Assembly (NCBI GenBank): GCA_021775525.1
Contig: JAJFHQ010000071.1
Span: 1-32,933, forward strand
Origin: Hyphomicrobiales bacterium
Lineage (GTDB): Bacteria; Pseudomonadota; Alphaproteobacteria; Rhizobiales; Methyloligellaceae
Direction: 5' to 3'
DNA length: 32,933 nucleotides
In this document: piece by piece, positions 24,260 through 32,466 of the stretch
Numbering within the stretch: position 1 is the first letter of the stretch
How the letters are laid out: every line of letters begins with the position of its first letter
Made by a program: the position numbers and the translations under genes
Notes under the pieces: generated by a model
Databases searched by the model: none
What the model saw: only the letters and a program-made list of their open reading frames with translations
Told to the model about the DNA's origin: nothing

Positions 24260-24685
24260 GTGACCAATCTTACAGATTCAACGCTAGTCATGGTCGATGA
24301 CAATATCGACGAGATTTTTCTGACGCGCCGTCAAGTCCGCAAAGACGGCATCATCAACCGTTTCATATCCGAGAAAAAACCGGAAAAGCTACTGGAAACG
24401 CTGGCGGAGCTGATCGAGGCGGGCATTGAGAAGTCCAGCTTTCTCATCCTCCTTGATATCAACATGCCCCGTATCAATGGTTTCGAGACGCTGAAGCGAA
24501 TTCGTGCACATCCCGATTACAAGGATATTCCGGTCGTTATGCTGTCTGCGTCTGATGACGAGGCTGACATGTTTGAATCTTTTGATCTCGGAGGTGACGG
24601 CTACCTCGTCAAGCCGTTCGCTGCGGATGAATTCTTTGCTGCGGTAGAAAACATCCCCAGGATCAAGAAAAAACTTATCCAGTAA
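24260..24685 (+). CDS. CheY-like single-domain response regulator
   Basis: The 141-residue protein is a stand-alone receiver domain. It has the acidic pair in VMVDDNIDE, phospho-acceptor D in LILLDINMPRINGFE, the switch serine in VVMLSAS and the conserved lysine in YLVKPF. The long insert before beta 3 (RFISEKKPEKLLETLAELIE) resembles the Rcp1-type regulators that pair with phytochrome-like kinases. GTG 24260 is chosen because a G-rich ribosome site precedes it and the receiver fold starts there; a TTG at 24206 would add 18 non-homologous residues. It lies 130 bases upstream of the CHASE kinase, its probable partner. Confidence 0.88.
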   Translation: MTNLTDSTLVMVDDNIDEIFLTRRQVRKDGIINRFISEKKPEKLLETLAELIEAGIEKSSFLILLDINMPRINGFETLKRIRAHPDYKDIPVVMLSASDDEADMFESFDLGGDGYLVKPFAADEFFAAVENIPRIKKKLIQ

Positions 24686-24815
24686 ACCGGTTTCTCCCCG
24701 AGCTCGTTGTTGCAGGAGGTTGGTCCAGTCAGTCCGGTTGCCCGTAGCAGCATCGGGCGATGAAAAAACCCAGACACGTATCCGCGGGGTATCCCGTAAC
24801 TGTGGGAGATGATCC

Positions 24816-26738
24816 ATGAGTACGGAAGCGAGTGTTGGACATATAGAGCCAAGGACTTCTGAAAAGTTGAAGGAGTCGCGGTGGTCTTTTGCCAACATGC
24901 ACGGTTCAGCACTGGCCTGGGTCATCCTGGGACTGTCAGCACTCATAACCATTGCAGCGTGGCATATCTCCAATGAATCCGTGGAGCAGGTATCCAAGTC
25001 CCGCTTTACGTTCAAAACACAGGACATCCGGACCGCCATCGGCAAGCGTATGCAAGAGCAGGAAGCTGCCCTGTGGGGCGGAGTCGGTTTATTCAATTCG
25101 TCGGAGAACGTGACCCGGGAAGAATGGGCTGAATATGCAGCGGCACTGCAGCTTGAGAAATATCTGCCGGGATTGCAGGGATACGGTTACGCGGAATCTG
25201 TACGTCCCGCCAACAGGGACAGGCACGTAAACCGCATTCGCTCTGAAGGATTTCCAGATTTTGATATTCGCCCCGAGGGCAAGAGAGAGATCTACAGTTC
25301 GATCATCTACCTGGAACCGTTTCGCGACCGCAATCTGCGCGCTTTCGGGTATGACATGTTTTCTGAACCCACTCGCCGTGAGGCAATGGAACGGGCGCGG
25401 GATACCGGTGAGGCGGCGGTCTCGGGCATGGTTACGCTGGTGCAGGAAACAGAAAGCGACATTCAACGCGGTTTCCTGATGTACCTGCCCGTTTACAAGA
25501 AGGGCTTGCCGATCAACACAGTTGAAGAACGCCGTGCAGCGCTGCGGGGTTTTGTCTACTCCCCTTTCCGCATCAAGGATCTGACACGTGGCATTCTCGG
25601 CAAGGGAGACACCGAGATCGATTTCAGGATTTATGATGGCGCTATCAAGTCTCCTGAACGGTTGATGTATGACAGCGCCAAAGCCGATGCTTCTTTTATT
25701 GTGACGGATGAAAGCCTGTTTTCAACCACGGCTTCCCTGCGCAATGGCGGCCACCCTTGGACACTTGAATTCAACACGAGGCCTGGGTTTGTTTCCACTG
25801 CTGACAAGCAGCAACCCATGTATATCGCCATTGGCGGTATCCTGATCGACATCCTGCTGTTTCTCACCATTTCATCTCTTTCGCATCAGCGCCGACGCGC
25901 TCTTGCCATTGCCGAACGCATGACAGGTGAGTTGCGCATGGCCAAGGACACGGCGGAAGAAGCCGCACGAAATGAAGTTATCTTGAGAACATCAACGCAG
26001 GAAGCCAACGCCAAGCTGAAGGTTGCCAATGAAGGACTGCTGAAATTCACATCCATCGTCGCCCATGATCTGAGATCCCCCCTCAAGCGGATTGAATCCT
26101 TCGTCGGAATTCTGCGTGACGATTATCAGAGCAGCTTTGACAATGAGGGGAAAGACATCCTCATGCGGATCGAACGCGGTTCATCCCGTATGCGGCTAAT
26201 GCTCGATTCACTGCATAATTATGCGAAGTACTCCGATGTCTCGATCAAGGGGAAGAATGCAACTGTCAAAAACATTGTTGAAAATGCAATTGAGACCCTT
26301 GGAGAGGAGATCGCCGACGCCAGGATCCAAATAGTTATTGATGAGGAATGTAAGGTTCGCGGTGACCCGATACTCTTGGAACATGTTGTGCAGAACCTGA
26401 TTGGTAATTCCATCAAGTTTCGGGGCAAAGCCCGGTCCGAAATCTCCATTGCCACGAGGACCATGGAAAATGACATGATCGAGATGTCGGTCAGCGACAA
26501 CGGGATTGGTATTGAGCCGAAGCACGCTGATAAAGTGTTCGGCATGTTCTCCAGGCTGCATAATGAAGACGAGTTCGAGGGCACGGGCATCGGACTTGCG
26601 GTTTGCAAAAATATTGTTATTGACCATGGCGGCGATATCTGGGTCGATACCAGCTGCACCAAGGGCACGCGGATCGTTATGACCCTTCAGCTGGCCACCG
26701 GTGAGGTCATGAAGAAGTCAGAATCTCTTGCGGCATGA
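24816..26738 (+). CDS. CHASE-domain sensor histidine kinase
   Basis: The 640-residue protein has a membrane helix at about 32-49, an extracytoplasmic CHASE domain at about 60-330 (EQEAALWGGVGLF, PGLQGYGYAESV, GYDMFSEPTRREAM and GFVYSPFRI are characteristic) and a second helix at about 336-356. A coiled coil follows, then HisKA with H417 (IVAHDLRSPLKRI) and HATPase with N527 and N531 (VVQNLIGNSIKF), SDNGIGI and GTGIGLAVC. The AHDLRSPL H-box is of the phytochrome-kinase type. CHASE domains bind small extracellular ligands; the ligand is unknown here. ATG 24816 is the natural start. The upstream single-domain regulator is probably its phosphorylation target. Confidence 0.93.
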   Translation: MSTEASVGHIEPRTSEKLKESRWSFANMHGSALAWVILGLSALITIAAWHISNESVEQVSKSRFTFKTQDIRTAIGKRMQEQEAALWGGVGLFNSSENVTREEWAEYAAALQLEKYLPGLQGYGYAESVRPANRDRHVNRIRSEGFPDFDIRPEGKREIYSSIIYLEPFRDRNLRAFGYDMFSEPTRREAMERARDTGEAAVSGMVTLVQETESDIQRGFLMYLPVYKKGLPINTVEERRAALRGFVYSPFRIKDLTRGILGKGDTEIDFRIYDGAIKSPERLMYDSAKADASFIVTDESLFSTTASLRNGGHPWTLEFNTRPGFVSTADKQQPMYIAIGGILIDILLFLTISSLSHQRRRALAIAERMTGELRMAKDTAEEAARNEVILRTSTQEANAKLKVANEGLLKFTSIVAHDLRSPLKRIESFVGILRDDYQSSFDNEGKDILMRIERGSSRMRLMLDSLHNYAKYSDVSIKGKNATVKNIVENAIETLGEEIADARIQIVIDEECKVRGDPILLEHVVQNLIGNSIKFRGKARSEISIATRTMENDMIEMSVSDNGIGIEPKHADKVFGMFSRLHNEDEFEGTGIGLAVCKNIVIDHGGDIWVDTSCTKGTRIVMTLQLATGEVMKKSESLAA

Positions 26739-26952
26739 TCCCCGGGGGGGGTGCCAGTCCAGGTTTTCAAAAAATGCAAAACGAAAAACGTTTCGTCACT
26801 GTCATGCCGACACGGCGCCGTGTCAGGAAGCCAGAGTCGTATTCGCGCTGGTAAGACTCTGTTTACCGAGTCTTCAAATGCCGCGCTTACTTAATCCTCT
26901 AAGCAGGACCATCGCTTATTCTCTGCCCTGAATTACCAGAGGTTCTGTGGTT
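26739..26952. other. palindrome-rich gap between two kinase genes
   Basis: These 214 bases hold a C4-G8 run right after the CHASE-kinase stop (26741-26752), then ACGAAA (26781-26786) pairing with TTTCGT (26791-26796), and a perfect 16-bp palindrome GACACGGCGCCGTGTC (26809-26824). No gene is visible. The hairpins could end the upstream transcript or control the next gene; no clear U-run follows them. Confidence 0.5.
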
Positions 26953-28767
26953 ATGTCAGGGTGGGTGGAAAACGCGGGTTTGCGCCATGGTTTGGTGATC
27001 ATCTCGGCAACCTGTTTCATTATAGCCGCTGTCTATGGCCTGATGGAGAGCGTATTCTCCGGAAGCATCAGCAGCGAAGTGATGTTCATTTTCGCCCTGA
27101 TCGTGCCTGCAATGTGTTTGCCGGCGCTGGCCTTTCGCTCACATGCGAAAGATAAAAAGCTCACCGATCAAATCATTGAGACACAGAACTGGCATCTGAA
27201 GGAGGTGCTGGAAAACATCACCCAGGGCTTATGCATGTTCGACGGTGAGCAGCGCCTTATCGTTTGTAACCAACGCTATGCCACAATGTACGGACTGTCA
27301 CCCGAGATGGTGGTGCCCGGGACGACTTTCCGTGAAATTCTCGAACACCGCGTTTCGAACAGCAGTAATCTGTTCGAGGATAGTGAAGACTATATCCAGG
27401 AACGTCTTGAAGCTGTGACGGAGCGTTTTCAATCCTCCAAGACACACGAGCTTGGGGATGGACGGTTTGTGTCGATCGTCCATACTCCCATGGCAAAGGG
27501 TGGATGGGTGGCAACACATGAAGACATCACCGAGCGAATGAAGGCCGACACGGCGCTCATGGAAAGCGAAGCGCGGTTTCGTGCCGTTTTCGACAATTCG
27601 CCTTTTTGCCTGAACCTGAAGGATACGGAAGGCCGGTACCTGTTTGCGAACAAGCAATATGAGGACTGGTGGGGATACGGCTTTGAAAAGGCCGCCGGCA
27701 GGAAGGGGGAAGAAGTGTGCGTGGATTCACAACACACGGAAGTGATGACCTCATCCGAGAAAATTGTACTGGAGACTGGCGAGCCATATGAGTGCGAAAT
27801 CAGCATCAGCCGGCCCCGGGACGGTGAGCAGCGGGACAGGTGGCTGATCAAGTTTCCCGTCAAGTCTCCGGAAGGTGAGGTATTGGGGCTGGGAACCTTT
27901 GCCGCCGATATTACCGAACGCAAGCAGGCGGAAGAGGAGCTCATTAGACACCGCGACCATTTGCAGGACCTTGTGAATGAGGCAACCAGGGATATCGAAG
28001 CCAAGGCGCGGGAACTCGAAACAGCGCTTGAAAAGGAAAAAGAGCTGAACGAACTGCAACGCCAGTTTGTCTCCATGGCGAGTCACGAATTCCGTACGCC
28101 CCTCGCCATAATCGACACAGCAGCTCAAAGGATTAAAAGCCGGGCGGAAAAGGACCGGCTCTCATCCGAGGATGCAGGCCACAGGGTTGAGAAGATCAGG
28201 GATGCGGTTAAGCGCATGACTCGCCTCATGGAGAGCACCCTGACCGCGGCGCGGATGGAAGAAGGGAAGATTTCCGTAGAGATCATGCCATGCAACATCG
28301 CGGGCATCATCGACGAGGTCTGTGCACGACAGCAGGAAATCGCACGCAGCCACACGATCACATGCACACTGGCCGAGCTTCCAGATACCATTCAGGCTGA
28401 TGAAGATTCACTTGAGCAGGTTCTGAACAACCTGCTTTCGAACGCGGTGAAATATGCACCCGAAGCGTATCAGATTGATGTGAGCGCCCGCACGGAAGAT
28501 CAGGATGTGGTTATCAGTGTGCGTGATTATGGCCTGGGAATAGACGAAGACGACCTTCACAGGATTGGCGAGAGGTTTTTCCGTGCCAGGTCGTCGACTG
28601 GCATCGCGGGCACCGGCATCGGCCTGAACCTTGTAAACAAGCTGGTCGATATGCATGGCGGCAAGTTCTCGGTTGAGAGTCAGAAAGGGGAAGGCAGCAC
28701 CTTCACCATTTCATTGCCAATCGCCGGGCCTGCTGACTCTGAAAAAGATATAGACAGGGTGGCCTAG
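26953..28767 (+). CDS. double-PAS sensor histidine kinase
   Basis: The 604-residue protein has two membrane helices at about 13-33 and 43-61. A PAS domain of the PAS_7 type follows at about 84-195 (ENITQGLCMFDGEQRLIVCNQRYA), then a second PAS at about 205-325 (FDNSPFCLNLKDTEGRYLFANKQY) and a coiled coil. HisKA has H378 (SMASHEFRTPLAI). The HATPase domain shows VLNNLLSNAVKYAP, VRDYGLGI and GTGIGLNLV. The PAS domains suggest sensing of a cofactor or small ligand in the cytoplasm. Start choice is uncertain: ATG 26953 and GTG 26947 share the AGAGG site just upstream. No partner regulator is adjacent; the CHASE-kinase regulator is the nearest. Confidence 0.92.
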   Translation: MSGWVENAGLRHGLVIISATCFIIAAVYGLMESVFSGSISSEVMFIFALIVPAMCLPALAFRSHAKDKKLTDQIIETQNWHLKEVLENITQGLCMFDGEQRLIVCNQRYATMYGLSPEMVVPGTTFREILEHRVSNSSNLFEDSEDYIQERLEAVTERFQSSKTHELGDGRFVSIVHTPMAKGGWVATHEDITERMKADTALMESEARFRAVFDNSPFCLNLKDTEGRYLFANKQYEDWWGYGFEKAAGRKGEEVCVDSQHTEVMTSSEKIVLETGEPYECEISISRPRDGEQRDRWLIKFPVKSPEGEVLGLGTFAADITERKQAEEELIRHRDHLQDLVNEATRDIEAKARELETALEKEKELNELQRQFVSMASHEFRTPLAIIDTAAQRIKSRAEKDRLSSEDAGHRVEKIRDAVKRMTRLMESTLTAARMEEGKISVEIMPCNIAGIIDEVCARQQEIARSHTITCTLAELPDTIQADEDSLEQVLNNLLSNAVKYAPEAYQIDVSARTEDQDVVISVRDYGLGIDEDDLHRIGERFFRARSSTGIAGTGIGLNLVNKLVDMHGGKFSVESQKGEGSTFTISLPIAGPADSEKDIDRVA

Positions 28768-28865
28768 CCCGCATTCCCGTTGCATATGCGTCACGTCGTA
28801 TAACCTGCGCTTTGGCAGCCTGTTCAGTCACCGCAAATGGGAAGCAAGGGGCGGGGTCTTTTGAA

Positions 28866-30041
28866 ATGAAATCCAATATCGTGATTATCGGAGGCGGGAT
28901 CATGGGTTCCGCCACAGCCTACTTTCTGGCGGCAAGCGGTAAATCTGGTAATATCACCGTAATCGAACCGGACCCGACTTATGCGAGGGCCTCAACTCCC
29001 GCAGGAGCCGGCGGTGTCCGGCGGTTAATGTCCCGGCCCGAGAATATCCGCATGTCACAGTACAGCCTGGATTTTTATGCCGGTTTTCATGACGTAATGG
29101 CATTGGAAGCCACCCCGGCCGAAATCCAGTTTCGCCGCCAGGGCTACCTGTTTCTGACCAACGCGGAAGGCGTAGATGCGCTCACCACGAATTTCAAAAC
29201 GCAACAGGACGAGGGCGTTCCGGCGGACCTGCTGGACGTGGAGGCTCTGCGTGGGCGCTTCCCGTCTGTTGGAACAGACGGTGTGGCACTGGCGTGTCAT
29301 TCACCGGAAGATGGCTGGATTGACCCGCACGGTGCATTGATGGGGTTTCGCAAAAAGGCGATCAGTCTTGGTGTCAGCTTTGTGAAGGATCGTGTGGTCG
29401 GCCTTGAGACGACACGAACCTCGGTGAGCCATGCCATGCTGGAATCGGGCGGGAAAGTCGAAGGGAATATTTTTATCAACACGGCCGGTCCATGGGTTGG
29501 CGAGATCGCTGCCATGACGGGTGCAAAACTTCCCGTGGTGCCGATGTGCCGGGTGCAGCATTTCTGGCGCTGCGCCCATGAGATTGAACCCTTGCCCCTC
29601 ATCAAGGATGACAGCGGGGCGTTCTTCCGGCCCGAGGGTGACGGGTTTGCTGGCGGGCGGCCGAGCTTCGAGATTGAGCCCGGTTTTAATTGGGACGTCG
29701 ACCGGGGCTATTTCGCAAATTATTTTGAAGAGACCGTCTGGCCGCTGCTGGCCAACATGGTGCCGAAGTTCGAGACAATCAAGCTGGAAAGCACTTGGGC
29801 GGGCCATTATGCCCAGAACCTGTTTGACGGGAATATGATCATCGGCGCTTATTCAAAAGGCCTTGATAATCTCCTCACGGCTTGCGGTTTCTCAGGGCAC
29901 GGAATCATGCATGCACCGGCTGTCGGGCGGGCACTGTCCGAGCTGGCGATGTATGGACAGTTCAAAACCCTCGATCTGTCGAGGATGGGATTTGAGCGCG
30001 TTCTCGAGGAGAAGCCTTACGCTGAAACCGGAATCAAGTAA
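28866..30041 (+). CDS. DAO-family FAD-dependent oxidoreductase
   Basis: The 391-residue protein starts with the FAD-binding fold NIVIIGGGIMGSATAYFLA. It has the DAO-superfamily layout: ASTPAGAGGVRRLMSRPEN near 43-60, WIDPHGALMGFRKKA around 165-180, NTAGPWVGEIA near 225, and GFSGHGIMHAPAVGRALSELA at the C-terminal FAD site. It is closer to the sarcosine-oxidase-beta/FOXRED1-like branch than to glycine oxidase. Substrates are probably N-methyl or secondary amines, which is not decidable here. ATG 28866 is chosen because the fold begins directly there. No accessory subunits are adjacent. Confidence 0.88.
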   Translation: MKSNIVIIGGGIMGSATAYFLAASGKSGNITVIEPDPTYARASTPAGAGGVRRLMSRPENIRMSQYSLDFYAGFHDVMALEATPAEIQFRRQGYLFLTNAEGVDALTTNFKTQQDEGVPADLLDVEALRGRFPSVGTDGVALACHSPEDGWIDPHGALMGFRKKAISLGVSFVKDRVVGLETTRTSVSHAMLESGGKVEGNIFINTAGPWVGEIAAMTGAKLPVVPMCRVQHFWRCAHEIEPLPLIKDDSGAFFRPEGDGFAGGRPSFEIEPGFNWDVDRGYFANYFEETVWPLLANMVPKFETIKLESTWAGHYAQNLFDGNMIIGAYSKGLDNLLTACGFSGHGIMHAPAVGRALSELAMYGQFKTLDLSRMGFERVLEEKPYAETGIK

Positions 30042-30348
30042 GGGGTGAGCGGTATCTGAAATCTTGAGACGGGGCTGTCATTGATGCGGAATACGGCACA
30101 TTCAATATCCGCTTTGCCCCGCGAAAGCAGACTACACTCGGCATAGGCTGCAAGGTCTGCTTTGTGCAAATAACGGACATCAATTCGTACAGACAGCAAA
30201 GTGGGCTAGGTGCTATGAGTTATCGCTGTCGGTTTCTCAATTGGAACCTCAATACAACATGTCCAATTGAGTTTGGAGTAAACATCTTCAGCATTATAAT
30301 TTGGGAATACAATTAAAATCATTATTGTCATCATAAATTAGTATATTA
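30042..30348. other. gene-free A/T-rich gap
   Basis: Besides the two palindromic repeats, this gap has one notable structure: a perfect 10-bp inverted repeat CTCAATTGGA (30236-30245) / TCCAATTGAG (30262-30271) with a 16-base loop. The last 100 bases before the next gene's stop are strongly A/T-rich. No convincing gene is seen on either strand. Confidence 0.6.
30106..30180. repeat. TGTCCGCTTTG palindrome array, two copies
   Basis: A degenerate copy, TATCCGCTTTG ... AAAGCAGACTA (30106-30134), is followed 47 bases later by GTCTGCTTTG ... AACGGACAT (about 30155-30180). Their spacing and flanks (CGGAATACGGCACATTC before the first) match the arrays at 30.7 and 32.7 kb. These two copies are the most eroded of the set. 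Confidence 0.65.
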
Positions 30349-30627
30349 TTACTGATTATTGTTGCACTGAGCTTTACATTCTGCCATGCATTGGCTCTTA
30401 AAATCTGGCATTTTATTATATATACTACATTTTTTGCCACATTTACATTTCTTTTTCTTCCATATAAGGTCAATTGGTCTCCAGGAGCTATATGAGAGCG
30501 TCATTGCTACTGGGCTGTATGGAATTGATGCTACGCTCAGACCACCACTTGCGTAGTCTGCCTTTGCGCCGACCAATGCTGGCAGCAATGCAATTAATGT
30601 GATGCTAATGAGCTTCAATTGTCTCAT
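30349..30627 (-). CDS. small secreted six-cysteine basic protein
   Basis: I do not recognise this 92-residue protein. It has a signal peptide (LISITLIALLPALVGAKA, cleavage near residue 23), a middle part of hydroxylated residues, then a basic C-terminal half with six cysteines: KKCKCGKKC, followed by QCMAEC and a final QC. This looks like a small disulfide-stabilised exported peptide; toxin-like, inhibitor-like or metal-binding roles cannot be told apart. Composition is A/T-rich, unlike the core genes. The ribosome site before ATG 30627 is weak. It is isolated in an accessory-looking region. Confidence 0.65.
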   Translation of the reverse strand: MRQLKLISITLIALLPALVGAKADYASGGLSVASIPYSPVAMTLSYSSWRPIDLIWKKKKCKCGKKCSIYNKMPDFKSQCMAECKAQCNNNQ

Positions 30628-30714
30628 AAGATACTTTCTGCAAATAAGTAATATTCCGTACTCGGAACAATAAATTCATAGGGTTTATTATAGCACGAAC
30701 AGTTTTAGGTATCC

Positions 30715-30839
30715 AATGTCCGCTTTGTGGGTCAAAAGCGGAAATTCAGCACACTCTCTCACAATGTCCGCTTTGCCCCCAAAAGCGGACATTATTCCGC
30801 ACTGCATAAAATGTCTGCTTTGTGCCAATAGCGGACATT
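30715..30839. repeat. TGTCCGCTTTG palindrome array, three copies
   Basis: ATGTCCGCTTT / AAAGCGGAAAT (30716-30745), AATGTCCGCTTT / AAAGCGGACATT (30763-30793, a perfect 12-bp stem) and AATGTCTGCT / AGCGGACATT (30810-30839) follow at 48- and 46-base steps. The linkers share CGCAC- or GCACAC-like tracts about 17 bases long. It lies between the six-Cys protein gene and the 3' end of the next gene and may terminate transcription from both. Confidence 0.88.
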
Positions 30840-30849
30840 CTGACAAAGG

Positions 30850-31725
30850 TCAGTCCTTGTTTTTGAAGGCATGTTTGAACATGTCTTCGTCAAATTGTTG
30901 CGGGATTTTGCCTTCAACCGCATAGACATAAAGAGCAGATTTGAGGACTGAGCCCAGTGTGGAAAATATCAGCGCTGCAAGAAGGACATATATTGCGCCA
31001 ACCGTCCAAATAGATAGGGCGATTTCAGGCGATTCAGTAACTTCACCAAAAAAGATCAGACCAGCCATGAAGAAGGCAAAACCCACGAACGTTGCAATGC
31101 CGTAAAGAATTCCCAGGCCAACTTCGGCAACAAGCGCTTCACCCCAAGTTTTCTTGATAATTGATACCGAGCGTTTTACCGCATCTATGGGGCCGACTTT
31201 TTCAGAAACCAAAACCGGCACGACGAAATAAACTGCAATCGCCCAACCCGCACCAAGCAAGCCGACAATAAATCCTGGTGACTCGCCTTCCTTGTTTTTA
31301 AGCTGGTTTAAAATAAACCCAACGAGCGCAGAGACAAATGCCCAGGCAGTAATTTGCGGCAGCCTCGCCATGCTGGCTCTAAATCCATCCATCAGCACCG
31401 GGTCGCCACCGGCAAAGCGAATTTTGACGCAGGCAATCAACGCCGCATTAAAGAAAATCATCACAAAGAAGGAGACGAAATAGGCAACGAAGCTTATGGC
31501 CATCATCCAATATTCGCTGTTGCCCTCACCTTCTGCCTCGTCACTCATATTTTCAAGGAATGAGATTAAGGCACCGCTTTCATAAAGTGGCCACAGAAAG
31601 CTACCTGCCAACAGGCCCAAAACTATTATGGACAATATCGGAAATACCAGAAGCTCCTTGTCGAGCATCAATACCCGCCAACAAGCCTTTAACAAAATCA
31701 TTGCGTTTTTTATTTTCTGTTTCAC
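30850..31725 (-). CDS. six-TM membrane protein (DUF6159-like)
   Basis: The 291-residue protein has about six membrane segments in three pairs: LLVFPILSIIVLGLLAGSFLW, MMAISFVAYFVSFFVMIFFNAALIACV, AWAFVSALVGFIL, GFIVGLLGAGWAIAVYFVVPVLV, LGILYGIATFVGFAFFMAGLIFF and IYVLLAALIFSTLGSVLKSALYVYA. The order of motifs resembles the uncharacterised DUF6159 family as I remember it. GTG 31725 has GAGGGG upstream; a TTG at 31743 or ATG at 31701 are alternatives. Function is unknown. It reads away from the reverse-transcriptase remnant. Confidence 0.72.
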   Translation of the reverse strand: MKQKIKNAMILLKACWRVLMLDKELLVFPILSIIVLGLLAGSFLWPLYESGALISFLENMSDEAEGEGNSEYWMMAISFVAYFVSFFVMIFFNAALIACVKIRFAGGDPVLMDGFRASMARLPQITAWAFVSALVGFILNQLKNKEGESPGFIVGLLGAGWAIAVYFVVPVLVSEKVGPIDAVKRSVSIIKKTWGEALVAEVGLGILYGIATFVGFAFFMAGLIFFGEVTESPEIALSIWTVGAIYVLLAALIFSTLGSVLKSALYVYAVEGKIPQQFDEDMFKHAFKNKD

Positions 31726-31795
31726 CGTTCCCCTCGAAAACAAAAATTATGTAGAAGCTGAAATCCCCCAGATGGTTTTCTGCGTGGTGTGACAG

Positions 31796-32101
31796 TGGCA
31801 TGGGCTGCTCCCTTTGGAAAAGCACCCCGACAAGACCTTCATTGGCAGGATCGAACGCGGCTTCGACTTCCTTGGCTACCACTTCTTAGCCAAGGGACTG
31901 ACGGTCGCCAAGAAGACATTTGAAAACTTTATCGAGAAAGCATCTCGGCTTTATGAGCAGGAGCGGAGGACGTTTTCAGCCGTCTCTCCGCTTGAGATGT
32001 ATGTCAGGCGTTGGGTGCGATGGAAGACGAGTGGTTTAGTATCTCTGGTGCAAACGCGAATGCCTACTATGTGCGTGCCCCTTTACGCACCCCCCGGGTG
32101 A
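31796..32101 (+). pseudogene. C-terminal remnant of a group II intron-type reverse transcriptase
   Basis: The plus-strand frame reads LEKHPDKTFIGRIERGFDF, then LGYHF, LTVAKKTFENFIEKASRL and SPLEMYVRRWVRW. This matches the end of the palm and the start of the thumb region of group II intron-type reverse transcriptases as I know them. The frame opens after a TGA near 31790, so the fingers and catalytic YADD part are missing, and no start with a ribosome site exists. After WVRW the sequence loses resemblance. No intron domain V/VI structure was recognised. It is a decayed mobile-element fragment. Confidence 0.82.
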
Positions 32102-32163
32102 TTAGTACCTTAGAGGATCTTATTTTTCACAGCACCAGCGTCACCTCCAGCCTCCCTTTACTC

Positions 32164-32466
32164 TTAACATACGTACCTGGTCACACAAATGGTTAAAGTC
32201 TCGCCACACTTATTAGCAGCGGCTTCCCCGCCCCCTCCCGCACTCGCGGCGCGACCCTCACAGACGTTATACTCCGTGTTACATTTTTCGCACATCTTCA
32301 ACTGATGTTGTCGGGCTGGGCTGTTTGTATGCTGCGTTCTGACGTCACTGTTTGTCTTCTGCTCCGGGCTTTGTGCGCTCGCTGTTCCGATCGTAGAAAT
32401 GACCATAAACGAGATGACAATACCTACAGCGACGCTTCGCCATAAAGCCAAATGCAAATTCATCAT
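32164..32466 (-). CDS. small secreted six-cysteine protein
   Basis: I do not recognise this 100-residue protein. It has a signal peptide (VAVGIVISFMVISTIGTASA, cleavage near residue 31), a polar spacer, then a cysteine-containing C-terminal part: KMCEKCNTEYNVCEG, a Gly/Ala-rich turn and ANKCGETLTICVTRYVC. The six cysteines in pairs suggest three disulfides in a helical hairpin. AAGGGGA lies 8 bases before the first of two adjacent ATGs (32466, 32463). It shares size, export and cysteine count, but no obvious sequence, with the protein at 30349-30627. Confidence 0.68.
   Translation of the reverse strand: MMNLHLALWRSVAVGIVISFMVISTIGTASAQSPEQKTNSDVRTQHTNSPARQHQLKMCEKCNTEYNVCEGRAASAGGGGEAAANKCGETLTICVTRYVC

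Noticed and set aside
30715..30839. A CRISPR-like array of roughly 30-base repeats with 17-base spacers
   Set aside because: The linkers are too short and resemble each other, copies are palindromic and degenerate, there are only three, and no cas gene is in the window. A REP-like palindromic family explains it better.
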